Origin: Haloarcula halophila
GTDB lineage: Archaea; Halobacteriota; Halobacteria; Halobacteriales; Haloarculaceae
Reading direction: 5' to 3'
DNA: 64,000 nt
Assembly (NCBI RefSeq): GCF_029278565.1
Contig: NZ_CP119562.1
Coordinates: 50,496-114,495 of the forward strand
Below, piece by piece: positions 25,897-33,694 of this stretch. The translations under genes and the position numbers were made by a program. The notes beneath the pieces were generated by a model. The model had not been told where the DNA came from. It searched no databases and saw nothing but the letters and a program-made list of their open reading frames with translations. Numbering within the stretch: the stretch's first letter is position 1; each line of letters begins with the position of its first letter.

Positions 25897-26052
25897 CTAG
25901 ACGACCCGCTGGTGACCCTCCGCGCAGGTGACGACCGGCTCGGTTCGTGGATCGCGAGCTCGCGGGTCGAGCGTCCCGACCGTGGTGATCTCGCTGTCGA
26001 CGATGTCGGCGCTGCACTCCTCGGCTGGACAGGACTCTGGCAGGTCTGGCAT
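25897..26052 (-). CDS. Tiny Cys/His protein, paralogue of the next gene upstream
   Basis: 51 aa: a CPAEECSADI segment near the N-terminus and VVTCAEGHQRVV at the C-terminus suggest one zinc site. The protein at 26173-26340 shares MP..CP.EE, then CA.GH..V. It has its own operon-head hairpin. Function unknown. Confidence 0.6.
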   Translation of the reverse strand: MPDLPESCPAEECSADIVDSEITTVGTLDPRARDPRTEPVVTCAEGHQRVV

Positions 26053-26058
26053 CGAGTA

Positions 26059-26087
26059 TCCCTCACCCTCTGGGGACGCAGAAAATC
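26059..26087 (-). promoter_or_regulatory. Operon-head hairpin, copy 2
   Basis: Minus strand: TTTTCTGCG, stem TCCC/GGGA, loop CAGAGGGTGA; ATG at 26052. Confidence 0.7.
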
Positions 26088-26172
26088 GCCGTCGGTGTCG
26101 CGATCAGCTACCAGGAGAGGCGTGTCTGCCGGGCGACCCTGGGGGCAACCGACGGTCGCCCGGCAGCGGGCC

Positions 26173-26340
26173 TCACAGCGATTCTGGGACGTCCTCGACG
26201 GTGAGGTGGCCGTTCGCGCACGTCGCCGCGTACCGGCCGACAGTCGCGGTTTCTGGGTACTCACCGTCGACGCAGGCGACCCGTTCGGACTCAGTAATCT
26301 CGGCGTTGGACTCCTCGCGTGGGCAGGTGTTCTCGGGCAT
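26173..26340 (-). CDS. Tiny Cys/His protein, paralogue of the next gene downstream
   Basis: 55 aa, related to the 25897-26052 product (CPREESNAEITESE near the N-terminus, TCANGHLTVED near the C-terminus). The first Cys pair is partly replaced by Ser, so zinc binding may differ. The ATG lies just after its hairpin. Confidence 0.6.
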   Translation of the reverse strand: MPENTCPREESNAEITESERVACVDGEYPETATVGRYAATCANGHLTVEDVPESL

Positions 26341-26341
26341 G

Positions 26342-26369
26342 GTCCCTCACCCGCCGGGGACGCACAAAG
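26342..26369 (-). promoter_or_regulatory. Operon-head hairpin, copy 3
   Basis: Minus strand: TTTGTGC, stem GTCCC/GGGAC, loop CGGCGGGTGA; two bases before the ATG at 26340. Confidence 0.7.
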
Positions 26370-26390
26370 CCACGCCAGGCAAGCGGCCAG

Positions 26391-26837
26391 CTACCCCAGC
26401 TGGCCCAGGAGCCTGGCCAGGCGTCCCTGGCTGCTGGCGTCGGCCTGGACCTGCTCGTGGTCTGTGACCTCGATGTCGATCTCACAGGGACAGATCAGGG
26501 GCTGTCCGCCGCAGGCGGGACACTCCTCGTAGTCGCAGAGGTGATGATGGTACTCGCCTTGCTCGACGCCACAGGCGGGACAGGAGCGGTTGTTCCACGC
26601 CTCTGGATCGGTCGTCGCGACGAAGCGCTCGAGTTCCTGGCGGACGTCGGCTTTCGAGAGACGGCCACGTCCCCCGGAGTGGACCTCCGTTTCGAGTGAG
26701 GTGACCTGCTGCTCGTAGGTTCGGAATCGGGCTTCCTCACCCCACGGGATCGGATCGTAGGTCGCTCCGTCGATCTGGTATCGCTTTCCGACGCAGGTCG
26801 TCGACGGGTATGGACGCTCGCAGTCCGGACAGACCAT
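26391..26837 (-). CDS. Zinc-ribbon protein
   Basis: 148 aa. CPDCERPYPSTTC at the N-terminus, CPACGVEQGEYHHHLCDYEE and CPACGGQPLICPC in the C-terminal half give two or three zinc sites; a helical linker (KADVRQELERFVATTD) lies between them. It begins one base after the stop of the 44-aa gene upstream, so the two share an operon. The Cys-rich composition suggests nucleic-acid or protein binding; no enzyme motif is seen. Confidence 0.7.
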   Translation of the reverse strand: MVCPDCERPYPSTTCVGKRYQIDGATYDPIPWGEEARFRTYEQQVTSLETEVHSGGRGRLSKADVRQELERFVATTDPEAWNNRSCPACGVEQGEYHHHLCDYEECPACGGQPLICPCEIDIEVTDHEQVQADASSQGRLARLLGQLG

Positions 26838-26838
26838 C

Positions 26839-26973
26839 TTACCGCCCTCCCCGCTGCTGGCCCTCGAAGACCTCGCCGGTTGTCTGTGCCTCCTGGTGTT
26901 CGGCCTCGATGTCGATGTCGTCGGTGGTGTGTTCTGGCGGCTGTTCGTCGACGGCTTGGTGCTCAGTGCTCAT
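26839..26973 (-). CDS. Very small acidic protein
   Basis: 44 aa, acidic and probably unstructured (EHTTDDIDIEAEHQEAQTT). It lies between an operon-head hairpin and the zinc-ribbon gene, with ATG at 26973. Its position as the first gene after a hairpin supports it more than its sequence does. Confidence 0.5.
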   Translation of the reverse strand: MSTEHQAVDEQPPEHTTDDIDIEAEHQEAQTTGEVFEGQQRGGR

Positions 26974-26981
26974 ATCGGGAA

Positions 26982-27011
26982 ACCCCTCACCCTCCGGGGG
27001 TGCAGAAAACC
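26982..27011 (-). promoter_or_regulatory. Operon-head hairpin, copy 4
   Basis: Minus strand: TTTTCTGC, stem ACCCC/GGGGT, loop CGGAGGGTGA. The outermost pair is A-T where most copies have G-C. Confidence 0.75.
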
Positions 27012-27015
27012 GCGG

Positions 27016-27228
27016 CTAGCGTTCGGTTTTCTGCAACTGCTCGTGGGAGTCGGGATTGACCACGGGGACGACGCCGGCGACGTCCTTGTCGTAGTCCTCC
27101 TGGAGCAGCTCGAAGATATCGTCCGCCAGCGCGACCGCCTCGTCGCGCTTGTTCGGATCGGTCTCGTGGACAGGGAAGTCAGCAGGACCGACGCCCTTGA
27201 CGACGAGGATGAGTCGATCGTCAGTCAT
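27016..27228 (-). CDS. Small hypothetical protein, second gene of an operon
   Basis: 70 aa; ATGACTGA overlaps the stop of the upstream gene. RLILVVKGVGPADFPV (strand) and AVALADDIFELLQEDY (helix) give a simple alpha-beta pattern. Unknown function. Confidence 0.6.
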   Translation of the reverse strand: MTDDRLILVVKGVGPADFPVHETDPNKRDEAVALADDIFELLQEDYDKDVAGVVPVVNPDSHEQLQKTER

Positions 27229-27415
27229 CGCCATCGACCTCCTCGACGACCAGGACTGGATCGTCCCCGCCGAGCAGTTCGATGCTGAGAGACTCGGATG
27301 TCTCGAGCGTGTCGGCAACGAGCTGGCGGAACTCCGCGTCGACGTCGCCGAACTCGACGATCGCCTCGGGATCTGGCTGCTGTGCAACACGGGCTGGAGT
27401 GTCGTCATCGGACAT
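27221..27415 (-). CDS. Small acidic hypothetical protein, first gene of an operon
   Basis: 64 aa, very acidic. VDAEFRQLVADTLETSESLS is a likely helix; LSIELLGGDDPVLVVEEV a beta pair. It starts with ATGTCCGATGACGA, as does the 36162 gene. A long-leader hairpin copy lies 30 nt upstream. Confidence 0.6.
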   Translation of the reverse strand: MSDDDTPARVAQQPDPEAIVEFGDVDAEFRQLVADTLETSESLSIELLGGDDPVLVVEEVDGDD

Positions 27416-27445
27416 CGTTCTGTGTCGGGACGCTCTCTCTGGACC

Positions 27446-27474
27446 GCCCCTCACCCCCTGGGGGCGCAGAAAAT
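27446..27474 (-). promoter_or_regulatory. Operon-head hairpin, copy 5 (long-leader type)
   Basis: Minus strand: TTTTCTGC, stem GCCCC/GGGGC, loop CAGGGGGTGA, then a leader containing GCGTCCCGACACAGA that also precedes the genes at 27741, 39903 and, with changes, 34324, 36162 and 51069. Confidence 0.8.
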
Positions 27475-27495
27475 AGCCGTCGACACCCGATGAGG

Positions 27496-27741
27496 TTAGT
27501 GCCCAGCCATAGCGGCCTCGATGAGTTCGTCTTCAGAGGGAATATCCCAGTCGTGGAACCTCCGGGCGACATCGCGAGCTCGTTTGACGTTCACGATCGC
27601 ATCGTTGGGATGGCGACGTCGAAGCTTATCGGGATGCTGTCGAGAGTAGCCACCGAAGCCGACCCCGGCGCCGTGGGTAGTATCGAGAGACAATGCGACG
27701 TAGCCACGCAGTTCTGACGGACCCTTGTATTCACTGGACAT
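27496..27741 (-). CDS. Hypothetical protein
   Basis: 81 aa from the ATG at 27741. YVALSLDTTHGAGVGFGGYS looks like a glycine-rich beta hairpin; KRARDVARRFHDWDIPSEDE is helical. No family recognised. A long-leader hairpin is upstream. Confidence 0.6.
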   Translation of the reverse strand: MSSEYKGPSELRGYVALSLDTTHGAGVGFGGYSRQHPDKLRRRHPNDAIVNVKRARDVARRFHDWDIPSEDELIEAAMAGH

Positions 27742-27771
27742 GGTTCTGTGTCGGGACGCTCTCTGTGGGGC

Positions 27772-27800
27772 GGCCCTCACCCACCAGGGGCGCACAAAAT
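27772..27800 (-). promoter_or_regulatory. Operon-head hairpin, copy 6 (long-leader type)
   Basis: Minus strand: TTTTGTGC, stem GCCC/GGGC, loop CTGGTGGGTGA; the conserved GACACAGA leader follows, ATG at 27741. Confidence 0.75.
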
Positions 27801-28009
27801 GGAACGAACAACAGAAGCCTCACACTGCTGTGAGGGACAGAACCTGTCCGTGCCGACGATTTCTGTGCGGACAGCCGTTGACACGACTGTCCAGCACGAG
27901 CGGTTCCCGAATGCTGCTGCTAGCGAGAGGGGGAGAAGGCGACGGTGCGGTCGGCGGTTAGTGTTGGCCTGGCCAGGGTCCTGGCGGGATCGGTGCGTTC
28001 CTCACACGC

Positions 28010-28729
28010 CTATGCCGGTGCCGTCCTCACAGCGTCGTGAGCCTGCTGTCGTTCGATACGTCGCACGAGGTCCTCGTCGAAGACGATGCGTTTCTCGCCG
28101 CGTCGCTTCCGAACGGTCGCTGCGTCGTCGACAAGGTCCTCGAGGATCTGGAGCACCCGGCGGACGGTCTCGCTGTGTGGCGTGATGTCCAGGCCGGCTT
28201 TCAGCACTGTCCCGACCTGGCCGGCGGTGAGACACCACCCAGCTGGCGCTTTGTCGGCGTAGTCGCGGACGTCCCTTGCAAGGAACCGCGCACGCTGCTG
28301 GTTGGCCGAGAGCTCGGACTCGGCGACGGGCTCGGGTAAGGCGACGATGTCTTCCAGTGGGGTCTCTGTCTCGATCGCCGGTGACTCCCGCTCCGCGTCC
28401 GATTCAGCGAGGTCGCCCTCGGCGAGTCGGTCGCGAAGGTCGTCGAGGCGCTCCTGAAGATCGGTCTCTGCGACTTTCGTTTTCACTGCCCGTCCGAGTG
28501 GGTACCGAGTTCCATCGGTCGCGACAATCTGGATATCACGCTCGTCGCCACTGTCCCAGTCGATGTAGGCACGGGCTTCGAGTTCGTCGACGCGCTCCTG
28601 GAGACGATCGCGTTCGGCCTCGGCCGCTTTCCGTTGTTCGCGTTCGGCCTCGAGTTCTGCTCGCAGCTCGGCCGTCTCCTCGGCGACGATCTCCTCAACC
28701 TCCTCGCGGGTCAGGCAGTCCTCACACAT
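28010..28729 (-). CDS. Coiled-coil plus winged-helix-like protein
   Basis: 239 aa. A CEDC pair is followed by a long coiled coil (about 8-60, with EEVEEIVAEETAELRAELEA), a small beta region (DIQIVATDGTRYPLG), a second helix, and a C-terminal domain with TPHSETVRRVLQILEDLVDD and RKRRGEKRIVFDED, like a winged helix. Similar architectures are common on haloarchaeal plasmids. The role is unknown; DNA binding is inferred. No operon-head hairpin is present. Confidence 0.65.
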   Translation of the reverse strand: MCEDCLTREEVEEIVAEETAELRAELEAEREQRKAAEAERDRLQERVDELEARAYIDWDSGDERDIQIVATDGTRYPLGRAVKTKVAETDLQERLDDLRDRLAEGDLAESDAERESPAIETETPLEDIVALPEPVAESELSANQQRARFLARDVRDYADKAPAGWCLTAGQVGTVLKAGLDITPHSETVRRVLQILEDLVDDAATVRKRRGEKRIVFDEDLVRRIERQQAHDAVRTAPA

Positions 28730-29045
28730 CCGGGTCCACCTCCGTTGACGTGCTTTCGCCAGTCGTTTGATGCCGATTCGCCCTCTCGCTGTAGGGAACA
28801 GCCAGGTGCATACTGCAGGCCTGCGTCTGGAATCGAACCAGGTCTTGCCGACCACGGCGCGGGCAGGACCAGAGACTGCCCGGCTGTCGGGCCGAGCGAC
28901 GGGACGAGTTCTGTGGAACCCCTCGACAGCGAAGGTCCACGCACAGCTCTTGGTGGACGATGAGCGTGGATTCGGATAGTCGACGAGTCCCGCAGCGACG
29001 TAGCGATGTCTCTGGTCGTGGGGAAACGCTTATGATTCGGGCGTC
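28730..29045. other. Intergenic, with a strong stem-loop and a tRNA T-arm-like motif
   Basis: On the minus strand CGGGCAG/CTGCCCG with a 9-nt loop lies near 28862-28884, and GGTTCGATTCCAG near 28829-28841. A full tRNA cloverleaf could not be built. No gene is supported. Confidence 0.4.
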
Positions 29046-29102
29046 AGAAGCAGGAGGTGTCCAACCTTAGGGGCTGAATTAACAGCCCCCTTTCCTGCTT
29101 CT
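29046..29102. repeat. Nested hairpin
   Basis: Outer stem AGAAGCAGGA/TCCTGCTTCT (10 bp, perfect) encloses an inner stem GGGGCTG/CAGCCCC with a 6-nt AT loop. A smaller ACCCA/TGGGT hairpin follows. On the plus strand the outer arm contains the ribosome-binding word AGGAGGTG. Possible terminator, structured RNA or recombination site. Confidence 0.6.
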
Positions 29103-29240
29103 AACACCCATCAGCAGTGGGTATCGTGTGTTCTTGTCTTGACGTTAGCCCGCTTTTCGCGGATGGTACTTCAATTTACTGTCTGACGAAGCTGGAAAAT
29201 ACACTAGAGTTTTGGATGGAATCCTGTATTTACAGACTGC

Positions 29241-29495
29241 TCAGCGGTTACGTTTGATCCATTTACAGAACTCGTTGAAGTCGTTTGCACCAGCCTGCTC
29301 AGCAATTTGTCTGAGTGTCCCAGTGTCGATACGATCGTGGTATGGAACAGACACGGTGCGTTGATCTGTATTATGGTCAGCCGGAGGTTCCCAGACCAAA
29401 ATGTAGTGGTCACCGTTTATCCGGTCGAGAGTGAAATTACCGACGTTGCAGAGCACGCTGACGATATCTGCTCCGCTGAAGTCGCGAGAAACCAT
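29241..29495 (-). CDS. hicA: HicA-like mRNA interferase toxin
   Basis: 84 aa. The HicA fold (dsRBD-like) is seen in SGADIVSVLCNVGNFTLDRINGD, cut here as G-x-H-Y-I-L with the catalytic His (GDHYILVW), then RTVSVPYHDRIDTGTLRQI and a helical end. HicA cleaves mRNA. It begins 10 bp after the hicB stop, so the antitoxin gene is first, as in some hicBA operons. Confidence 0.8.
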   Translation of the reverse strand: MVSRDFSGADIVSVLCNVGNFTLDRINGDHYILVWEPPADHNTDQRTVSVPYHDRIDTGTLRQIAEQAGANDFNEFCKWIKRNR

Positions 29496-29505
29496 CGTGA
29501 CGAGA

Positions 29506-29763
29506 TTATTCGAGGATGTCGGGGAGTTCGCCACCCGACTCGTTCTCTTCGGGGTCAATACCCAGTTCCCGAAGTTCTTCCTCAGTCGGTGGCCGTCCGG
29601 CACCGCGGTAGCCTTCGACCGCTTCGTCGAGGTTTTCTAGGGCCTCTTGTCGACTCCGTCCCTGGCTCGCAACACCCGTTTCGGCATCGACGGCCGTCCA
29701 GAGGTCACTCCCTTCCCTGTTTTTTAAGCGAATCTCTTTCCCCGAGCTCATGTGTTTTGACAT
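29506..29763 (-). CDS. hicB: HicB-like antitoxin
   Basis: 85 aa from the ATG at 29763 (another ATG at 29751). LWTAVDAETGVASQGRSRQE and ALENLDEAVEGYRG are the HicB partial RNase H-like fold, with an acidic tail GIDPEENESGGELPDILE. HicB neutralises HicA and often represses the operon. A degenerate operon-head hairpin lies 40-66 nt upstream. Confidence 0.8.
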   Translation of the reverse strand: MSKHMSSGKEIRLKNREGSDLWTAVDAETGVASQGRSRQEALENLDEAVEGYRGAGRPPTEEELRELGIDPEENESGGELPDILE

Positions 29764-29802
29764 TTGAAGTGCTTCGATAAGTAGTTTGTGCGGGCTCTGC
29801 TT

Positions 29803-29829
29803 CCCGCCACACCTGTGGGGCGCAAAATT
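29803..29829 (-). promoter_or_regulatory. Operon-head hairpin, copy 7 (weak)
   Basis: Minus strand: ATTTTGCGCCCC, then ACAGGTGTGGC, then GGG; stem CCC/GGG only. It keeps the position and loop size but is less stable. Confidence 0.45.
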
Positions 29830-29833
29830 CCGG

Positions 29834-30073
29834 TTAGATGGGCTCAATCCACTCGGGAGCGCAGTCATGGGTTCCTCCGAAGATCGACTGATCAGGATAC
29901 TGGTCGTCGTCTGCTTCAACGCTGACGATCACATCGCCAGCGCTGAGTCCAATATCCATGACAGTCCCGATGATCTCGTCGAGTGGTCCTTGTCCTTCAG
30001 TCCAGTCGACGCGAACGTGGTCTCCTTGGTCGAACCCGAACTTCTCGAACGACGGTGCTTGTGTCGTGGACAT
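29834..30073 (-). CDS. Small beta-rich protein, possible KOW/SH3-like
   Basis: 79 aa. FDQGDHVRVDWTEG, IIGTVMDIGLSAGDVIVSVE suggests a small beta-barrel that could bind nucleic acid or protein. It resembles in style, not in detail, the 20770-21147 product. Its hairpin has a stem unlike other copies. Confidence 0.6.
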   Translation of the reverse strand: MSTTQAPSFEKFGFDQGDHVRVDWTEGQGPLDEIIGTVMDIGLSAGDVIVSVEADDDQYPDQSIFGGTHDCAPEWIEPI

Positions 30074-30078
30074 GTCTT

Positions 30079-30109
30079 GACTCTTCCACTAATCTGAGAG
30101 TCAGAAAAC
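30079..30109 (-). promoter_or_regulatory. Operon-head hairpin, copy 8
   Basis: Minus strand: GGTTTTCTG, stem GACTCT/AGAGTC, 12-nt loop CAGATTAGTGGA. The stem is fully different from the GCCCC type yet pairs perfectly, a clear covariation case. Confidence 0.75.
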
Positions 30110-30227
30110 CAACGACTCTCCATATTCAAGCTCCTGGAGTGGCTCCCACCCCCCACTTTTCACGAGAGTGTCCTCAGAGATACGGGTGTGAGTAACCGAT
30201 GGTTGCTGACTTCTGGGGGCGGAAGTT

Positions 30228-30333
30228 GAGTCTGCTGACAAGTTTGTGGAATCTTCGGCACCAGCTTGCTCAGCGAGATCTTGGAGCGTCCCCGACCAGA
30301 GTGGCTCACTCCTTGGGACGGAGACAGTCCGTA
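30228..30333 (-). pseudogene. HicA-like gene fragment
   Basis: The minus-strand frame reads RTVSVPRSEPLWSGTLQDLA then EQAGAEDST, clearly related to the intact HicA segment RTVSVPYHDRIDTGTLRQIA then EQAGANDFN at 29241-29495. There is no start and the catalytic part is gone. A dead second hicA copy, perhaps from a duplication. Confidence 0.65.
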
Positions 30334-30367
30334 TTTGACGGTAGTGGAATGCTTGTAGCGGAGCGAT

Positions 30368-31747
30368 CTAGCGGCTGACAATATCGATTAGCTGTTGACG
30401 CATCCTAGTGTCAATAGGAATCTGTGAGCACCTATCATCGAGGCCGATGGATTGAAGCAAGAGACTCGCTTCGTCCAGCAGTGAGAGCTGGAGATACGTT
30501 CCTTCCCGATACCCGTCACTTGTTCGGGTCATATCGATGATTTTCAGCGTCTCGTACTCCCGAAGCTGGTCTGTGATTCGCTTCTGGCCTAGGACATTCA
30601 TGTCGATCGCTTTGGCGAATTCACGGTAGACTTGGTACATTTCAGTTGCTTTAAAATGAGACTGATTTGTATATTCATCCATCGCAGCGAGCGCGGAAAT
30701 CGCAACCTTCGCCTGCGTTGGACACCCTCGGATAAGATCCTGAATCCGTGTTACTTCGGCATCATCGTTGGCAGCGCGGACGTGTTCTTCACGCACGTGG
30801 TCCGCATCATCGTCCCGAGCGATTTCGCCGGCGAGTCGAAAGAGGTCGATCGCACGCCGTGCATCGCCGTGTTCCTGGGCAGAAAACGCCGAACACAGCG
30901 GGACAACGTCGTCCGAAAGGACACCCTCATGATAGGCGTCACGACGTCGGTCCAGGATGTCTCCGAGTTGGTTTGCATCATACGCTGGGAACACAATCTC
31001 ATCTGGAGCGAACGAGCTCTCAACACGAGTGTCCAGCCGGTCGCCGTATTTGAGATCGTTGCTTATACCGACGACCGTAATACTGGCCTCAACATCATTC
31101 TCCTCACCTGCCCGAGACAGCTGCATCAGAAGTTTGCTATCGTCGGCCTCCTCTGGGGGGACATTTTGAGTGTCATCAGAAGGTGCGAGACGGTCGATTT
31201 CGTCAAGAACGACAATAACAGCGTCGTAGAGTTCGTCGATAACCGTCCACAAACGATCGTAATAAGCTCCCGTCGCGATACCCGACTGTGGAATCTCTAC
31301 ACCCGTTTTGTCGGAGTCGTTCAAACTTCTCGAGAGATGAATGATGGTCTGGACCTCCGAGCGACGTTGCGCACAGTCGATAATTGCACGTCCAATGCGA
31401 ACATCATTGCTCGCGCCTCGTTCTTCGACTTCGCGACTGACATACCGAGTGACAAGTGTTTTTCCAGATCCAGACTTACCCAAGAGAAGTGTTCCTTTTC
31501 CTGATCCACCAGAAATCGTTGGTTTGAGCCGACGAGCAACGGTTTCGATCTGATCATTTCGGCCGACGATTTTGTCGTGGTCCGGAATATGGTCGATGCG
31601 GAGCAGGTCTTCGTTGGCAAAGATTGGATCTTCTTCATCAAGGACAGAAAGCGGATCATCACGAGAGTTGGAGCGAGAGTACGCAACAGCTCCGTGTTCG
31701 GCAGCATAATCACCCAGTGTATTCATCTGCTCCTCACCTGAAGCCAT
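30368..31747 (-). CDS. Orc1/Cdc6 replication initiator
   Basis: 459 aa from the ATG at 31747. AAA+ domain with Walker A LLLGKSGSGKT near residue 80 and Walker B AVIVVLDEIDRLA near 155, sensor-like GISNDLKYGDRLDTRVESSF, and a C-terminal winged helix (residues about 370-459). It binds origin boxes and starts replication. It lies directly beside an ORB-bounded AT-rich region, as expected of a plasmid or secondary chromosomal origin. The upstream frame (to 31786) overlaps the first ORB and is not used. Confidence 0.92.
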   Translation of the reverse strand: MASGEEQMNTLGDYAAEHGAVAYSRSNSRDDPLSVLDEEDPIFANEDLLRIDHIPDHDKIVGRNDQIETVARRLKPTISGGSGKGTLLLGKSGSGKTLVTRYVSREVEERGASNDVRIGRAIIDCAQRRSEVQTIIHLSRSLNDSDKTGVEIPQSGIATGAYYDRLWTVIDELYDAVIVVLDEIDRLAPSDDTQNVPPEEADDSKLLMQLSRAGEENDVEASITVVGISNDLKYGDRLDTRVESSFAPDEIVFPAYDANQLGDILDRRRDAYHEGVLSDDVVPLCSAFSAQEHGDARRAIDLFRLAGEIARDDDADHVREEHVRAANDDAEVTRIQDLIRGCPTQAKVAISALAAMDEYTNQSHFKATEMYQVYREFAKAIDMNVLGQKRITDQLREYETLKIIDMTRTSDGYREGTYLQLSLLDEASLLLQSIGLDDRCSQIPIDTRMRQQLIDIVSR

Positions 31748-31750
31748 GCA

Positions 31751-31770
31751 CCGGATTTCAAATGAATTCG
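31751..31770. repeat. Origin recognition box 1 (partial)
   Basis: CCGGATTTCAAATGAATTCG, directly before the initiator start; shares the ATTTCAAATGAA core of the other boxes. It could let the initiator repress itself. Confidence 0.65.
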
Positions 31771-31944
31771 ACTTAGTTCTTTCCACTAATTCTGTCGTTT
31801 ACTCGGATTTAGCCGAGCATCGGCTTCTTATCTCTTGCTCGTTCTCGAACCGGGACTTATCAAATATAGATTAGAATCTATCTGTGGGACACCGTATTTC
31901 GAATGATTTGCCCGTGTGAACAGACCCTCCAGGTGGATATTCCA

Positions 31945-32505
31945 ACCCCACACCAGATTTCAAATGAAATCGCGGTATAGTTACTCTTGGATAGAGTTGT
32001 GCTATACCCTCACCCCGGATTTCAAATGAAATTGGTTCCAGGTGAAGGGGAGGGGTGGCTCGGGAGAAAACTAGGTTAGTTACCTGAGAGGGTTAATCGC
32101 ACGATATAGAGCTTTTACCTTGCGAAATTAATGCTTGGACTTCATGTGGAGACTATTCGTCTTTCCACGTTATTATATATTTTACTGTATCGGTAAAGTA
32201 GTAGTAGTAATAAGCCTGTAATAGAGTCGTTTTCGAAAGGTAGAGCAAATATAGATCGATCTCAAAACAATCCTAGAGACGTGTTTATATACTCTGTCTA
32301 CTAGGTCTCATGTTCTACTTGTCCATAGAGAAATATCGTACACTCTATAAGAATACCTACTGAAGCAGTGCCCCTTTCGGATGATCCCACTTAACAGACC
32401 CTCTATCTCGTGGTCACCGTACCTTCTGGGCATAATTCGTTATAACATTCTGGCTATGCGGGGCTTCTACTCTTGGCTAAATTCATTTGAAATCCGGGGT
32501 GGGGG
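31945..32505. other. Replication origin
   Basis: Boxes with the core GATTTCAAATGAAAT next to a C-run lie at 31945-31975 and 32008-32040, and the inverse (CATTTGAAATCCGGGGTGGG) at 32482-32501. Between them is a long AT-rich stretch (about 32095-32440, including TATTATATATTTTA), a likely unwinding element. Inverted ORBs around AT-rich DNA next to orc1/cdc6 are the hallmark of haloarchaeal origins. No gene is seen between 31771 and 32577. Confidence 0.85.
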
Positions 32506-32577
32506 AGTCAGTCGACAAGCAAGAATTGTTACTGTCTCAGCCCCATCTCGCGAATACTTACGGTTGCTCCCGTGACG

Positions 32578-33627
32578 CTACTCCCAGGGATAGACACCGT
32601 GGCGCTCGCGATGGGCGGCCATCTGGTCTTCGAACTCCTTGTCAGCCAGATCCTCGGGAGTCGGATCGTTGCCGTGGACGTCGTCTTTGGTCAGTCCGTC
32701 CGGGAAGTGATCGGGCGTGTCCTCCCCACTGTCGGACCTGGACTCGGTTGGTTCGTGACGAGGCTGACAACAGCTGTTGCAGACCCAGATCGGCCGGTCC
32801 ATGTAGGGGTGGTCTGCGAACCCGTCCGTTTCGATGTGCGTGTGGGTCCGCATGTCGGCACAAGTCCGGCAGTAATACTCGTACTCGACAGACGACTCGC
32901 TGACCATCCGGGTAACAGCATCGCCCTCGGGGTCGATCTCGTAGCGCTTGACGAACCCCGGGACCACCCAGTAGTCGTCCTCGGCGAGATCCATCGCTGC
33001 CGAGAGGGCTTCGTAGGCTGTCGAGTTGGTCAGGGGCGTTCCGTCCTCGCGATAGATGACGGGTTCGGTATCTGGCGCCCCCCAGTCGGTTGCCTGGACG
33101 GCGGTCTCCAGGATGGCCCGCCCTTCGGGCTGGTCGACCGGTGCTTCCGGCGGGAGATCCGGCCACCCCTCTGTGAGTGTATTCGAGGGCTCCGAGTTGA
33201 ACTCCGCTCGTGGCATGACCTCCGCGTAGGGTACGTCGAAATCGCGAGCCAGGTCGTCCTCGCTCGCGACCGAAAAGGCCGCAGCTCCCAGGGCTCGTGC
33301 GTGGTAGTCAGAGTTGGCTTCGACGACGGCGATCACCACGCGGCCGAACGACCAGGGCTCGACGGTCGCCTCCTGCATGCTCTCGGGGACTGACGACTCG
33401 CCGATATCCTCGTTGGCGCAGAAGGGACACTCAAGCTCCCCCGTGGGAATGTCCCGCCAGCAGGTCGCACAGGTACTGGTGTCGTCCCCGTCATGGGCCG
33501 GGTAGTTCCCAGGTGGCCGCTCCTCGTCGCGACGGCCGCCATCGGGGTCCGAGCTCGCAGCGCCGCGGATGTCAGCAGGATCGAAATCAGGGTTGCGATC
33601 GGTCACACATCTTCTTCTACTCGTCAT
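32578..33627 (-). CDS. Zinc-binding hypothetical protein
   Basis: 349 aa from the ATG at 33627. TCATCWRDIPTGELECPFC is one zinc ribbon (about 50-70) and YYCRTCADMRTHTHIE with WVCNSCCQ another (about 270-305). Between them is an alpha-beta region with RVVIAVVEANSDYHARA. Haloarchaeal plasmids often carry relatives, some named biosurfactant protein, a name with no visible support here. It lies directly right of the origin, with a hairpin variant upstream. Confidence 0.7.
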   Translation of the reverse strand: MTSRRRCVTDRNPDFDPADIRGAASSDPDGGRRDEERPPGNYPAHDGDDTSTCATCWRDIPTGELECPFCANEDIGESSVPESMQEATVEPWSFGRVVIAVVEANSDYHARALGAAAFSVASEDDLARDFDVPYAEVMPRAEFNSEPSNTLTEGWPDLPPEAPVDQPEGRAILETAVQATDWGAPDTEPVIYREDGTPLTNSTAYEALSAAMDLAEDDYWVVPGFVKRYEIDPEGDAVTRMVSESSVEYEYYCRTCADMRTHTHIETDGFADHPYMDRPIWVCNSCCQPRHEPTESRSDSGEDTPDHFPDGLTKDDVHGNDPTPEDLADKEFEDQMAAHRERHGVYPWE

Positions 33628-33636
33628 ATCTTTTAA

Positions 33637-33666
33637 ACCCTCGCCCACCTGGGTGAAAGTAAAACA
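33637..33666 (-). promoter_or_regulatory. Operon-head hairpin, copy 9 (variant)
   Basis: Minus strand: TTTTACTTTC replaces TTTTCTGC, stem ACCC/GGGT, loop AGGTGGGCGA (10 nt), then TTTAAAAGAT before the ATG at 33627. Confidence 0.6.
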
Positions 33667-33694
33667 AAACAGTTCGATAAAGGGGTGTCCTGTC

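Noticed and set aside
25362..26532. Overlapping long frames on both strands
   Set aside because: They run through two supported small genes and their hairpins; codon pattern and composition fit shadows.
28800..28920. Possible tRNA on the minus strand (GGTTCGATTCCAG T-arm-like motif)
   Set aside because: No matching acceptor stem or proper anticodon arm can be drawn around it; the strong CGGGCAG/CTGCCCG stem does not fit a cloverleaf.
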